From assembly GCA_002633005.1 (NCBI GenBank), contig NMRA01000098.1, positions 229,712 to 293,711 of the forward strand: a stretch of 64,000 nucleotides of DNA. Direction: 5' to 3'. Below, in pieces: positions 36,712 to 48,589 of this stretch. Each line of letters starts with the position of its first letter. The first letter of the stretch is position 1. The notes under the pieces are model-generated. The model did no database searches. It was not told where the DNA came from and was given only the letters and a program-made list of their open reading frames with translations. The DNA is from Phoronis australis (lineage: Eukaryota > Phoronida > Phoronidae). The position numbers and the translations under genes were made by a program.

Positions 36712-37783
36712 CTAAAGGGAGTCAACAGCAAGGTGTGATCTTTTCATTGTGCACTGATCAACCAGAGCCAAAATGATCAGTGTTTATGACACGTTGTCGT
36801 GAATGGTAATTACAGTAATTCTTGACTTATTTCACACACTTGCCTAATTTTGCACATCTAAAATTATTCAGAAAAATAATATTTTGTCCCTCACTTATTT
36901 CGCATGAGGTTACTTGGTGGGAATTTCTTGCCTCAACTAAAGTTGCATTTACTTGACAGACAGCTGTCTTGGAGCAGCTAACATGGAACAGCTGATCAGG
37001 TGTAAATACGTGTGTAAACATGACTGACACGGAGAAAGATGACACCGCGGTGGCCATTTTTCACATTGAGAGGTGGAGCAAGTTGAACTTGATGAGTTGC
37101 TCCAGTTTCAACTACACGTCTAAACACAACTGGGGTAGGGATCATCTTTCAACGCACTCCTGCAATAACGTGGTTTGGACCTTTGCTATTGTTTATGCGA
37201 GCATGCGCAGTTTTCATGTAAGTGACTCATGCTGATCCAGTTTGCGATCTAATGTCGTGTAAATGTGACTTAAGTGGAGCAAGACGCGCCGTGACAACTG
37301 TCTCTTGTGTAAAAATGGTTTAATTTGCACAGTCAGTTCTGCTCTTTCAAAACTTTCAGCATAGAGCCTAATCATTAATTGTAATAATACACACTTTTTT
37401 CCATGCTTAATAAGGTCTGACCATTCATTCACCATTTAATTCATTCAATCACATGATACCTCACCCTGTTGTAAACAGAAGAATGTCGTGATTCAGAGTC
37501 ACATATGCTCGAGTGTTTCAGTAAGATGATGACAGGATAAAGAAAGTTAACTGGATCACGTTGCCAACATGTAGGTCACATTTCCACACAGGCAGTTGAC
37601 ATTTCTTAGTTACTCAGTTAATTTCGCACACCAGTACTAGTACACTACAAAGTATGCATCTATTCATTTTACTTGGCACAGCCCCATTATCAAGAAAATA
37701 TATGTCATTCACTTCAATGAATTGTATGGCTATACAGTCATTGTCTAAAAGACGGAATCGAGAGTCAACAGTGGCTCAACATC

Positions 37784-37930
37784 ATTTCCGGCTAGTGTTT
37801 ACAAGGTGAACAGAAGACCACCGGAAGTATAGTTCCTACTCAGTTATCTATGTACTGTCAATAAATAGTGAAGCAAGCGAATTTTCGTGCCAAAAGAAGG
37901 GTGGGGGGAACAATCACCACGCTTGAGGTA
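37784..37930 (+). promoter_or_regulatory. Possible promoter with ETS sites and a strong splice donor
   Basis: ATTTCCGG (37784) and CCGGAAGT (37821) are ETS-type core motifs on opposite strands. An open stretch then leads to the consensus donor CTTGAG|GTAAGT at 37928. It could be a first exon of an unseen transcript. Inference only. Confidence 0.3.
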
Positions 37931-38539
37931 AGTATGCTTCAACAAAGGATTTTTAAAAAGCTACAAGGCAGTGTACCAATCAGAACCCAAAACCTGCCCT
38001 TTCAGAATGTGCCAAAGTTAAAACATAACCTTAATGAGGTAATATCATAACATAAAGTTGACGGTAAGCGATTTAGAGGTTCTATAAGACAGATGACAGC
38101 CGAAACCGTAAATTCACTCTTCTAGACTGTGCAGAGACTACCACCAAAATGACAACTTCAATGTCCATTTCTACTTCCGCTGCACTAAGATCTCGAAGGT
38201 TGGTCTCGTTTCTAAATCAACCAATGGCATTCTAGTACAAAAGATGTCATTAGGTTAACTGTTGACAACTTTTCACAAATTCCCAGATCAACTTACGATG
38301 ATGTTTGAGAGCACAGCATATGTGTGGAAAATATAGACATTTGCACAGCCAACTTGACCTTTTTAGTTTTGGTTAGGAACTGGTACAGTATTGTGCTTCT
38401 TTCAGGCAATGCTACCACAGGTAAGATTTTAATACGCTATATTTGGGAAAAATTGCGTTCCACGGTTTAACAACCTTGTGGATTGGGTTGCAATGGGTTA
38501 CACGTCTACAGGCCATGTAGACAGTGACCTATTGGCACT

Positions 38540-39010
38540 TCATACACCGGAAATTTTTCAACAAATTATGTCTCACACTGACTAAAACATCAAAGTGGAG
38601 AGGGACACCTTAGTAGGCCGTCGATGTATTTAATTCCTTCCAATTTGAACAAATCCTGTTATCAAACATTTTCTATGAACGGTCCCTCGTTCACTTCCCA
38701 AAATCGGTAACTCACCTTTTTTAACAATGCACACGCCAGGGGATATGACGTCATACCACCAGCCACGCGCAGTGTAAAAAATGTTGAGTTACCAATTTTG
38801 GGAACTGAATGAGGGACTGCTCGAAGAAGAAGTGTGGCAACGGGTGTATTTGTTCGTGCTAGAAGGAATCAAATATATCGGCGGCCTCCCAAGGTGTCCC
38901 TCTATGCGCAAAAGGTACTTAGAGCAACGTGACTTTGATGTTTTAGTCTGTGCGAGGCATAATTCACCGAAAAGCTTCCAGCGTATGAAGCGCCTGCAGG
39001 AGCTCGGCAC
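38540..39010. mobile_element. Long-TIR fold-back element, copy 2
   Basis: The arms ~38545-38760 and ~38781-39005 are inverse copies with short spacer. They share CTCTATGCGCAAAAGGTA-type sequence with the larger element at 39419-40383. More diverged, and its target duplication was not found. Confidence 0.7.
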
Positions 39011-39418
39011 TTGTCGGATATAGCCAGTACGCGATTTAGAGAACTAGTTTCATCCACTAAATAACGGGACCATTATTCAGTGATTGCCTGATTCTCTAAA
39101 TCAGGGACCACTATATCCGACCAGTGCCTAGGAGCTCCACCGTCCTACTAGCGGTGCCAGTAGCCAGTAGGAAGGTGGTCACTACAGTCTACGACTACAG
39201 CCAGGCCATGGGCCATGCATAGGGGCATCCATAACTGTCCAATCCTGACACAATTGTCACTGACCAAGCAATTTAGGTAAGCTCTATACGAATGAATGCG
39301 GCTAGTCTATACAATTACAAATCACAAAACAGTCACTAGTCAGAAGTATCAGTCGAGTAACCAGGTTGATTTTGTAAACGCAAACCCGTTTAGGCCTACG
39401 GCTACATAAAACTGTCCC

Positions 39419-40383
39419 TAGGCAATGACCATCGCCTCTGTTGGCCCGAACCAGAGGCGATGTAGAGGCTATAGGCGCTCTGTACGCCGGAAGCTTTTCG
39501 GCGAATTATGCCTCGCACCGACTAAACCATCAAAGTCACGTTGTTATAAATACCTTTTGCGCATAGAGGAACACCTTAGGAGGTTGTCGATGTGNGCATA
39601 GAGGAACACCTTAGGAGGTTGTCGATGTGTTTAAGTCCTTCCAACTCGAACAAATACTCCCGTTATGAAACTTTTTCTTCGAGCAGTCCCTATTTCAGTT
39701 CCCAAAATCGTGAAATCAAAATTTTTGTACTGCGCACGCTCCAATTTTTACCGCGCTCGCTGGGTGATGTGACTTCATAACCTCAATAATTTTTAAACAG
39801 GCCAAAGGTGAGCCATTGCGGTCTTGTCAAATGTTCGTTTCCAAAATGCCACCACTTATACTTGTCTTTAATTGGCGTTACTTGAAACTGTTTGTATTTC
39901 AATGAATTATTGTATTTGATAAAAATAAATGCTGTTGATATGACATTTAATAGTCTTTGAGCACATATTTGACATTTTAATGTTTAACAACACGGCAAAT
40001 GCACGGCTGGTTCCCGGCAGCACGTACGCGAAGGGCGGGAACTTTAGCTTTCAAAGTTCGCCGGTAGGTCCGCAACTTCTGACCTTCGGCCTGGTTAAAA
40101 AACTGAAAAAGTTGATTTCACGATTTTGGGAACTGAAATGGGGACTGCTCGAAGAAAAAGTTTCGACATAACGGGAGTATTTGTTCGAGTTGGAAGGAAT
40201 TAAACACATCGACAACCTCCTAAGGTGTTCCTCTATGCGCAAAAGGTATTTATAACAACGTGACTTTGACGGTTTAGTCGGTGCGAGGCATAATTCGCCG
40301 AAAACCTTCCGGCGTACAGAGCGCCTATAGCCTCTACATCGCCTCTGGTTCGGGCCAACAACAGAGGCGATGGTCATTACCTA
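39419..40383. mobile_element. Long-TIR fold-back element with 9-bp target duplication (MULE-like)
   Basis: The arms of about 290 bp (39419-39715 and 40110-40383) are inverse copies and start TAGGCAATGACCATCGCC. AACTGTCCC flanks both ends (39410-39418 and 40384-40392). Long TIRs and a 9-bp duplication are typical of Mutator-like elements. It carries no transposase. A single N at 39595 with a 33-bp repeat is another contig join. Confidence 0.85.
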
Positions 40384-40579
40384 AACTGTCCCGTGAAATA
40401 CAAATTGAACAGACATGAACATCAGTAAATCGACTGAAGATTCACCCTAAACAACATACCACGTTGACTTTCATCAATATATCGTACGTTAACAGTAGAC
40501 AGTTATTCACTGGTAGTTAACAATTGGTTTAAAGTTCACTGACGAGCTTCCCTCAACAACCGCAGATGGTCGCCATTTT

Positions 40580-40587
40580 TTACGTCA
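40580..40587. promoter_or_regulatory. CRE-like motif in the ATP7/ALG11 spacer
   Basis: TTACGTCA beside GGTCGCCATTTTT (YY1-like GCCAT) 300 bp upstream of the proposed ALG11 start. Such motifs are common in housekeeping promoters. Function inferred. Confidence 0.35.
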
Positions 40588-40807
40588 CAGGAATAAAATC
40601 GAATGGACACTAGATATCTCAGTAACGAAATAGTCATAAGACAATAGTCATATTTACTTAACTATTAGTTCTGATTCTTATGGTATTAAAAATTTCGGTA
40701 TAAAAAATATGATGCTCAACATAATGGAGAATATGTTTTCGAGAAAATTGCTTGGATGTGCTGTTGCAGGCGTTTTCCTTTCGATTCAGCCGAGGAAACC
40801 CCTCAAA

Positions 40808-40817
40808 CAGGAAGTGG
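40808..40817. promoter_or_regulatory. ETS-type site upstream of ALG11
   Basis: CAGGAAGTGG, 66 bp upstream of the proposed ALG11 ATG, matches the ETS core. It would suit a TATA-less, possibly bidirectional promoter. Inferred. Confidence 0.35.
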
Positions 40818-40883
40818 TCTTCGTGTGCGATGAGTGATTGTTGGCAGCTTGTTTAGTCCAACACGGCACGGTTTGACTGGAAA

Positions 40884-40921
40884 ATGAACGGAGTCTGGTG
40901 CACAGTCCATGCTTTGCTTCG
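40884..40921 (+). CDS. ALG11: ALG11 exon 1 (proposed)
   Basis: AAAATGAACG gives a good start context. [13 protein letters not shown] with donor CG|gtgggt matches the phase needed by exon 2. It brings the total to 491 residues, with a start resembling human ALG11 (short, Trp-Cys and LLR before the membrane helix). GTGGGT is a weaker donor, so the call is provisional. Confidence 0.6.
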
Positions 40922-43900
40922 GTGGGTTTAAATGAACTTAGTTAAACTGACTATAAACCCACGTTCTGCTCAAGAAGGGAATTTTTAATTCGGATTGGTT
41001 CCCCTTTCATGGTTGAGTTTACACGCCACAGATGTTAATTGGTCTCTCACTCTCAGACTCAGTGATGCTTATTCATTGAGATCTCCCAAGTTGTTTAGTG
41101 GTCAGAGCTCATATATTTTCCTCGTGTTTCGCTCCAATACCGACAACTATAGACTCTCCTTCCAACCTCCTATGGTTAGGCTGTAGAGTGTAGAGCCAAC
41201 TCACAACCCTTTCCAATATTGTTGATTGCATCATTTACTAGGATTGGTGTCAGTGCCGTTTTTAATTAGTTTCTATCACTGTTCCCGTTCACATGCTAGC
41301 TGAGATGCTAGCGGTTTTGTTGTTAAGCAACAAAAATGACAATAATATAAACGGTTACTGGCTCTTTGCTGGAGGTAGCATTTAGCTCAAAGGCAAAGGA
41401 CACACCCCAGCGCCTATTGGATAGACGCCTTTGACCTATTGTCTCATCAATCAATTAATGGCTGACAGTGAATGTGTTTTGACATCAATTTTTGCTTAAA
41501 AGTGTTGTAGATGTGCTTCTGGTGAATCATATGAGAGCCTTTGCTAGCCACTCGCTCACGGGCAATTGCCTGTGATTAGCAGGCTCGCTGGTAATTTTAT
41601 TGCCTTGGGGTTGCTGTTTCGATTCCGGGGTTGGGTATTCTTGGCAATTACTACAAAGGTGATTCAGGTGCTGAGGAAATAAACTAATTTGCTGGCGAAA
41701 ATTACCCCTTTGGGGATAGCTGATGATGATCAGTCTAGCTAAAATCCTATTAAAAAAAATATTCTAGCCAGTGGGACCATAGTGTGTTCGCCACTCATGT
41801 GAACCCAGTACTAGTCTCGGTCCACTTCTATCCGTTTATTTCCTGTTTTCTTGTTATGGTTTGTTTTTCTTAAGTTTTGTTATTGTCCTGTTGTTCGTAT
41901 TTATTATTCTCAATATCTTATCTTACCAGCCCATGTCTGCATTGACTGCATTGACTGCACACACAGCCAGTGTTATCAACTAAGTGTTGTTTTGGCAATC
42001 AACTCTGTTAGTAATATATGATAATGATATGAGACGGGATTTCTGGGTTTGCAAAGAACTGACTACTAATTCACTATTCCTTGAGATCATGCTGTGCTCT
42101 TGAAATGACCTTCTGTGATAAGCCAACTGGTATCCTGATCTCGATAATGAACAGTTTAAGCCCTGAAATCAACTCCCAATTTGAACAAGGAGTAATTTGA
42201 TACCAATTTAATGATGGTAGGTGTTCTAAATCAAAAGTTGTTTGTGATGGAATCTGGGTTTATAGCCTTATGTGTGAAATTCAAGGTGGGAGACCCAATG
42301 ATCTCGCTTAAGCTTGGCTGAAGACTGAAGTGTTGCCAGAGGCATTTCTGTCAGAAGTTTTTGAGCAAATTATGCCTCACCCTGGGTAAATCATCATTAT
42401 AAATAATATTCATTCATTCGACTTGGAATGATTTAAAGACATTGACTGCCTTCAAGTGTCCTTCTCTACTTGAAAGGTACTTACAGCAGCATTACTTTGA
42501 TAGTTTAGCCTGTGTGAGGAGTAATTTGCCAGAGCTTTTTTCAATGCAGCACAGCCCATGGCCTCTGGGCGGTGCACCACATGTGGGCTGGGTGGCTATA
42601 GCACCCCACTTTTTTCAGTGCTGTGCAGGCCATGGTATGAGCCAGCTTTACTAATCCAGTTTCGGTGGTAAGCTTTGTCGAGGCTGAAGTGGTGAATGAT
42701 GTATTTTAATGAGTAGGGCTTAACAGGGCACATGTGAAACTGATTCCTTCTCAGATAGTATTGTTTTACAGGAAATGATTCACCTTGACATCTACACTGT
42801 CATGGTCATCCTCTGAAATTCCAACCACAATTGTAAACAAGCAGGTGCAAGTCCTCTTTCCTGCTTCCCTAAACAACTCACCCACCAAAATGCTTTGGTC
42901 GTGGTGACCAAACTCTAAAGCTGTGGAAGAGACCTCAACTGGACTTAAGTTAGTGTTTATAAGACTTTAATTGGAAGAAAAAGCCATGGCCATGGGCTCT
43001 GTTTCCACCTTCTGTGACTTTTACAGTTTTCTTGAGTGAGAACTAATTGGCCTCTGTCATGGGTTATAGGCTTAGGGATACAAAATTCCGAGTCTCCAAA
43101 TAACGTCATCATAGCATCGTTTGCAATAAAGAGCCGTGAAATGATTATAATGTAGACTGCACTACTATAGGGATTGCCTCAAATGAAAATGTCAAGACTT
43201 GTGCTTTACATGCAGTAGGACGCACATCAGCAATACCTAGATGGTTAACACTAACTACTCGTGCCATTGTCTTAAGCGGTAGTATGGTGACCTTGGCTGG
43301 TTTACAGACCTTGGAAGTCCCTAAGGTTGCATCATGGTCATTTTGCATTGTGTAGGTAACTTTCTTGTAGGCGTTAAAAATAACTTTTTGTTTCCAGGCT
43401 GATTGCGGTGTCTGTGACCGCCTCCACCCTGCTTCTAGTGTCTGTTGTCCCAGGTCTGCAACATCTTTTGCGATGGTGTGTTCAACGAAATTCAAGGTGC
43501 CGAGTGACTTCTGGTGGCAAGAAACAAAAGCGCATGGTTACAGTGGGTTTCTTTCACCCGTACTGTAACGCGGGTGGTGGGGGAGAGAGGGTGCTGTGGG
43601 TGGCCATACGAGCTATACAGAACAGGTGAGTGTATATTACGTAGCCAAGGTCTGTTCCTTGGGAGAAATTTGTCAGCATGCACTTGTCTGGCTCAACAGT
43701 TAGGTTATGCGGAACCACAATTTATTTTTCGATGATAGCTATGGTACAGAACTTGAACATGGTAAAGCATTGGACAATATATAATGAAAAATGACACCAA
43801 GATGAGTGTACCACATATCCGTGCTCGTTCTTCTAAGAACACAGAAACACACGACGATGGCCGGAGAATAGACCGACTGAAACGTCGTGACACTGTAAAT

Positions 43901-46900
43901 AGACAAGAGGTCGGTGTAAACAGACCAAGAGATTTTAATAATAGTTGTAACACGCCACCACCTCAGAGCAGTTTTAGAAAGTCATTGATTTGGTGCTACA
44001 TATCTTTTGTGAGAAAAAAAGAAAACAAAAATTTACTTTCCTGCCAAATTGTTCCGTAAATTGGTAAGATTCACCGTAGTCAATACATGTCAGTTTTGTA
44101 CACTGCGAAATTAATGGTGAAGTACTGAAACAGCGGTGTGCAACTGAAGGGAGCAATGTGAACACATTCAACTCAAAACTAGGTGTGGAAGCTGCCCTTA
44201 ATGCTGTTAACTCTTACACAATTCTTTTGCTGCCAGTAATTGGTTGTTATGCTTGTCAAGAAAATTTATATTTATATTAATATTTGTATTATTGTATTTA
44301 ATATTAATAAATGTTTATGATGATATTAGTTTAATATTATTACATTTAATATTAAGTAATAGTGATGATGATATTGGTTTGATATTAATATTACATTACT
44401 TTGTTTGCAGGTATAACTTTGTGAATTGCGTTATCTACACTGGTGACACGGACGCCAGTGCGGAAGAAATACTGGACCGAGCCAAGAAAAGGTTCAATAT
44501 TGTCTTGAAGAAACCAGTTCAATTTATTTATCTCAAGCGCCGTGTGTGGGTCGAGGACTCCATGTACCCCCACTTCACACTCCTGGGTCAGAGTCTTGGA
44601 TCGGTGCTGCTTGGATGGGAAGCTTTAAACTCATTCCTTCCTGATATTTTCCTAGACACAATGGGATTTGCATTCACGCTGCCTCTCTTTAAGAATATTG
44701 GTGGATGTCGCGTCGGATGCTACGTTCACTATCCTACGATCAGTACCGACATGTTGGCAAGAGTTTCGCAGAGAATAGACACATACAACAATGCCTCTTA
44801 TGTCTCTCAGAGCGCAACCTTAAGCACTTTCAAACTCTTATATTACAAACTGTTCGCAGCACTTTACGGAGCTATGGGACGAATGAGCGACGTCGTGATG
44901 ACGAATTCTTCATGGACTCAGGGTCACATTGTGCACATCTGGAAGGCACCTCATAAGACCCATGTCGTGTACCCCCCATGTGATACCAAAGAATTTGTCA
45001 CCTTGCCCTTGCACTGTAACCTTGATGAGAAATCGCACTCCATCGTCTCCGTAGCACAATTTAGACCTGAGAAAGATCACAAATTACAGCTGTTATCTTT
45101 TAAGAAATTCCTGTCATCACTTACACAGAGTGAGCAGAAACACTACAGTCTCATTCTCATTGGTGGCTGTAGAAATGATGATGATTTCAAAAGGGTGACC
45201 GAGTTACGGGAAATTTGCAAGGAGTTACAACTGGAGAAGTTTGTCAGTTTTAAGCTCAATGTGCCGTTTGATGAACTGAAGCAATGTATGAGTGTAGCAA
45301 CTGTTGGTCTACACACAATGTGGAATGAACATTTTGGGATAGGTAGGTATCTACAATGTCAAACTGGGTTTCAACGGATCTGTTTTATAACTCAATTCTG
45401 TTCTTACTAATCTCAAGCCAACTGTGTACATTATGATTTGTTTGCATCGAACTTTGGTTTCAACAAGCATGTAACGCCCTTGAAGTTTTAGCTGAATGTA
45501 GCACAATTCCCTGTGTGATCATGTCTCAGTTATTTAGTGCTGACAGAAAAGTCAACAAAAGTCTTGCTTATTTTTTGCAATTCATGGCTTCAAACTTTAA
45601 ATTTTGAACAAAAAGACTACCAAGCATAAAATATTTAAAGAATATTTTTCAAACCTTTGTTCACTAGTCCAGGTTTGCTAAAAATCTCTTTCTTCACTGA
45701 ATAGAACAAGATCCATTATGGCTGTTGGTGGAGGGAACACTATAGTGCCTTGGTCACACATCAGGTGATACTCGGCCAAATCTACTGAATTAGTTCTATT
45801 CCAATGCCTAGCATGTTTAGACATTATTATGCGCCCACATATTTATATGTGGTCGCATATTGCGGTCATCTCTGTATGGATGTCCGGCGTCCGCAGCTGT
45901 ATCTCCTAAACCCCTTGTAGGATTGTATTGAAATTTGGCAGGTGTGTTCCTATGGGGTCTACGACACAGGGCAACTAGTTTCAGACCAACCCGAATACCA
46001 CTGTGCCCCCTAGTGACAATTTTAGTTTTTTGCATTGCCTCTGTATCTTCAAAGGTCTTCAACCGATTTTCATTTTTGGAGTCCACCTCTCTAACAACCA
46101 AATCACTCTAAGGATGATTGTGAAAATTGGCATGTATGGTCTTACTATGATGAAGACAGTTGACGACAATTTTCCGATGACTTCGACTACTGTGGCGCCA
46201 CCCAGTGCCAGTTTTGTTTGTTTTTGTGTCCATGGCTGTATCTCCTAAACGCTCTACAGGATCTTTATTAAATGTAGCAAATGTATTTATGTAAAGTTGA
46301 CAACAGACGACGACAACTTTCGGACAGATCGGTCTACTGGTGTGCAACCTAGTGGCAATTTTAGTTTTTTACGTTTATTGCTGTATCTTCAAGGTACTCT
46401 ATGGATTTCCACAAAATTTTCCACATAGACATCCATTAGTGAGGTGACGCTAGCCATTCATCTTCGGATTGATTCAAGGTTTTTTGCATCACCTAGTGGC
46501 CATTTTTGCTGTTTTTGAGTCTGTTTTGTGGCGTTCATCCCTCTGTCAACCAAACCACTCTAAGGATGATTGTGAAAGTTGGCATGTATGTACTTTCTAT
46601 GAAGGGGACGGTTGCCGATGATTTCTGATGACTGTGGTGCCTTCTATTGGCGGTTTTGTTTTTTTGCACCCTTACCTGTATCTCCTAAGCCCTCTGCAGG
46701 ATCTTTATTAAATTTAGCACGTGAATTTATGTAAAGTTAATAAGAGAAGATGACGACTTTTAGATGGATCCGATGAACAGTGTGCCCCCTAGTGGCAATT
46801 CCGTTTATTTTGTTTTCCTATGTTTCTCTGAAGTTCCTCGGCAAATTTTAATTAAAATTGGTAAATGGCTTTCCTTTAAAGAAATGGTGACATTTTTTTG

Positions 46901-47499
46901 GTTTTCAGACAGATTCGACATATTTTGCACCATCTAGTGGTCATTTTAATGATACAAATAAACAACCCTAAAAGCACACCATTTGCGATGCATTCATGGG
47001 TGCATTTCAACGCTCTGCGTTGCTCTTGTTATCAGATGAGTAGTGGTGGTATACCAACTGGTGATTTTTGGTACTGACACTACTCACAGTCTCTTGACTA
47101 TTGCCCGTCTGTCGGATATTACCTTGTAACTGAACTGACATCGGTTACTAGGACAATAACCTATTCATTGATTTACTGAATGTACCATGGGTCTTTTTTA
47201 CAATTGTTACATTATTTTCAGGTGTGGTTGAATTAATGGCTTCAGGGACTGTGGTATTGGCTCACAACTCTGGAGGACCAAAGATGGACATTGTTACATC
47301 ACATAACGGCAAGCGAACAGGTTTTCTAGCTGACGATGTTGACAGCTATGCACAAGCTATGAGGACTATTTTTCAAATGTCCATTGAAGAAAGGCTGGAT
47401 TTAGTTGAGAATGCCAGAGATTCGGTGCATAGGTTCTCTGATGAAGAATTCAATGACGAGTTTTTAGGCGCTACTGAATGCTTATTCAACGGCATTTGA
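40884..47499 (+). CDS. ALG11: ALG11: GDP-Man:Man3GlcNAc2-PP-dolichol alpha-1,2-mannosyltransferase
   Basis: This GT4-family enzyme of the ER membrane adds the fourth and fifth mannoses to the dolichol-linked N-glycan precursor on the cytosolic face. Four exons (40884-40921, 43398-43625, 44411-45342, 47222-47499) join in frame to 491 residues, essentially the human length (492). Residues ~10-35 form an N-terminal membrane anchor. [17 protein letters not shown] is the hallmark sequence. [43 protein letters not shown] and [10 protein letters not shown] follow. The catalytic E-x7-E (EHFGIGVVE) is split by the last intron. Head-to-head with ATP7. Exon 1 is the least certain part. Confidence 0.96.
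40922..43397 (+). other. ALG11 intron 1
   Basis: No gene found. Near 41605-41660 there is a B-box-like GTTTCGATTCCGG in a possible SINE. 42330-42545 is a worn relative of the 39419-40383 fold-back family. Confidence 0.5.
42330..42545. mobile_element. Relic of the long-TIR fold-back family
   Basis: It contains the family phrases AAATTATGCCTCACCC, CATTCGACTTGGAA and AAAGGTACTTACAGCAGCAT in the order and opposed orientation of the two arms, with almost no spacer left. Strongly diverged. Confidence 0.5.
43398..43625 (+). CDS. ALG11: ALG11 exon 2
   Basis: 228 bp after ttttgtttccag. It encodes the hydrophobic anchor ([20 protein letters not shown]), a basic linker and [20 protein letters not shown], ending AIQNR across AG|gtgagt. 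Confidence 0.95.
43626..44410 (+). other. ALG11 intron 2
   Basis: The second half (44240-44400) is low-complexity AT-rich sequence. No gene or clear element seen. Confidence 0.6.
44411..45342 (+). CDS. ALG11: ALG11 exon 3
   Basis: 932 bp after ttgtttgcag. It starts [20 protein letters not shown] and runs through the core of both Rossmann domains to NEHFGIG, donor ATAG|gtaggt. The open frame before 44411 is AT-rich intron and is not included. Confidence 0.97.
45820..46960 (+). mobile_element. Pearl-like repeat in ALG11 intron 3 with repeated CTCF-core-like motifs
   Basis: It begins ATTATTATGCGCCCACATAT, the inverse of the end of the 12941-13576 element. Roughly seven units of ~150 bp follow, each with a TGTATCTCCTAA-like phrase and a variant of CCCCCTAGTGGCAATTT (46003, 46194, 46346, 46487, 46640, 46784, 46930). 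The ACGG run is lost. Confidence 0.65.
47222..47499 (+). CDS. ALG11: ALG11 exon 4 (terminal)
   Basis: 278 bp after attattttcag. It starts [20 protein letters not shown], completing the E-x7-E motif, and ends CLFNGI and TGA. Confidence 0.97.
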
Positions 47500-47517
47500 T
47501 ACAATTTCCTATTTAAT

Positions 47518-47808
47518 CAGGGGCAGATCCAAGATTTTGAGTTAGGGGGGGACCAGGGCACAGAAATAACCAGAATTTCGTCAGACGCGCGTGCCCAGCC
47601 TAAAATGTAGGGATGCAGGGGTCTCGAATTTTTGGGTTTTTGGACCTTTTGACTAAAAAAAAACAGTAAACGGGTTTCTTCAGGGCCTATGCATTGTTTA
47701 TTCACTCCCTGAGCCCCCTGGTTGTGCTCATGTGCTAGTCAGCAATTTGCATCCGAACTTCCAAATGGTTATCTGGTAGAATGGCCCCCTCCCTAAATTC
47801 GCCACTGT
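47518..47808. mobile_element. MITE-like element over the ALG11 3' end
   Basis: CAGGGGCAGATCC at the left and AAATTCGCCACTG at the right are approximate inverses. The G-run after the left end resembles many CAGTGGCG-type elements; related ends are seen at 55672. It starts 18 bp after the ALG11 stop. Confidence 0.5.
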
Positions 47809-48079
47809 TAATGGTGGTGTGCCCTACTTGTCATCAATCAAATTACTTGTTGTGGCAAAGCACTGTAAAACAGGCAAATATCTTTGAAATCGCTTTTATG
47901 ACTATTTGGATTTCATGACTGTACTCGTTTGGATGTTTAAGTCAGTGCATTGTTGTTAACATTATTACTTGTTATAACACCGTCCTCCAATTCATCAATC
48001 TTGTACAAATTTATTCATCTGTTATTTGAATGAGCTGGTGCTCATCATTTTAATTGAATTTGAGTGCCTGAAATGCAGT

Positions 48080-48085
48080 CAATAA
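48080..48085 (+). terminator. ALG11: Candidate ALG11 polyadenylation signal
   Basis: First good AATAAA on the plus strand downstream of the ALG11 stop and the MITE. If used, the MITE is part of the 3' UTR. Confidence 0.4.
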
Positions 48086-48589
48086 ATCTTTCATCAAGGA
48101 CGGTGTTTACAGTTCATGAAGTTGAAACTTACCTCAAAGTCTGAATATTTCAACTTTTTGATTAAAGGAAAGTAGCTGTCTGCGAGCCTAACACACTTTC
48201 ATCCTTAATAGATTTTAATTTTGGTTATACCTTGTTTTTAAGGAATTTCAATGTAGTGTTTCTGTCAAGATTACCCAGTTTTATCATAAAAATCCAATGA
48301 ATTTCAGGCTTTCAAGCAGTTTTAGACAAAAAAGTAGGACATGTTTTCAAAAAAAGTAGGAAAAGGTAGGAACTGTGAAGTGAAAAGTAGGAAAACATAG
48401 GCACACGAAGAGGAGGCGTTAAGGAGTAGATTTCATCAATATTTACCAATGACGTTCACCTGTCACAGGCAGTACTCACCATACCAGCGGGACTTTTTTC
48501 ACACTTTTGAGTGCAAAAGGTTTGACTGTGTAATTCTATAGTACATCACCTACCATTGAAGGAAAGGGGCGTCTTAAGTTGCACACTCC

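Noticed and set aside
38152-38235. Short plus-strand frame starting MTTSMSISTSAALRSRR with mitochondrial-like N-terminus
   Set aside because: Only 28 codons, no convincing splice continuation, no recognisable family.
39013-39121. Separate hairpin element (CGGATATAG / CTATATCCG ends)
   Set aside because: Short and adjoining the fold-back copy; could not be shown to be an independent element.
44244-44410. Hydrophobic N-terminal extension of ALG11 exon 3
   Set aside because: Low-complexity AT-rich intron. The acceptor ttgtttgcag at 44401-44410 and the phase with exon 2 fix the exon start.
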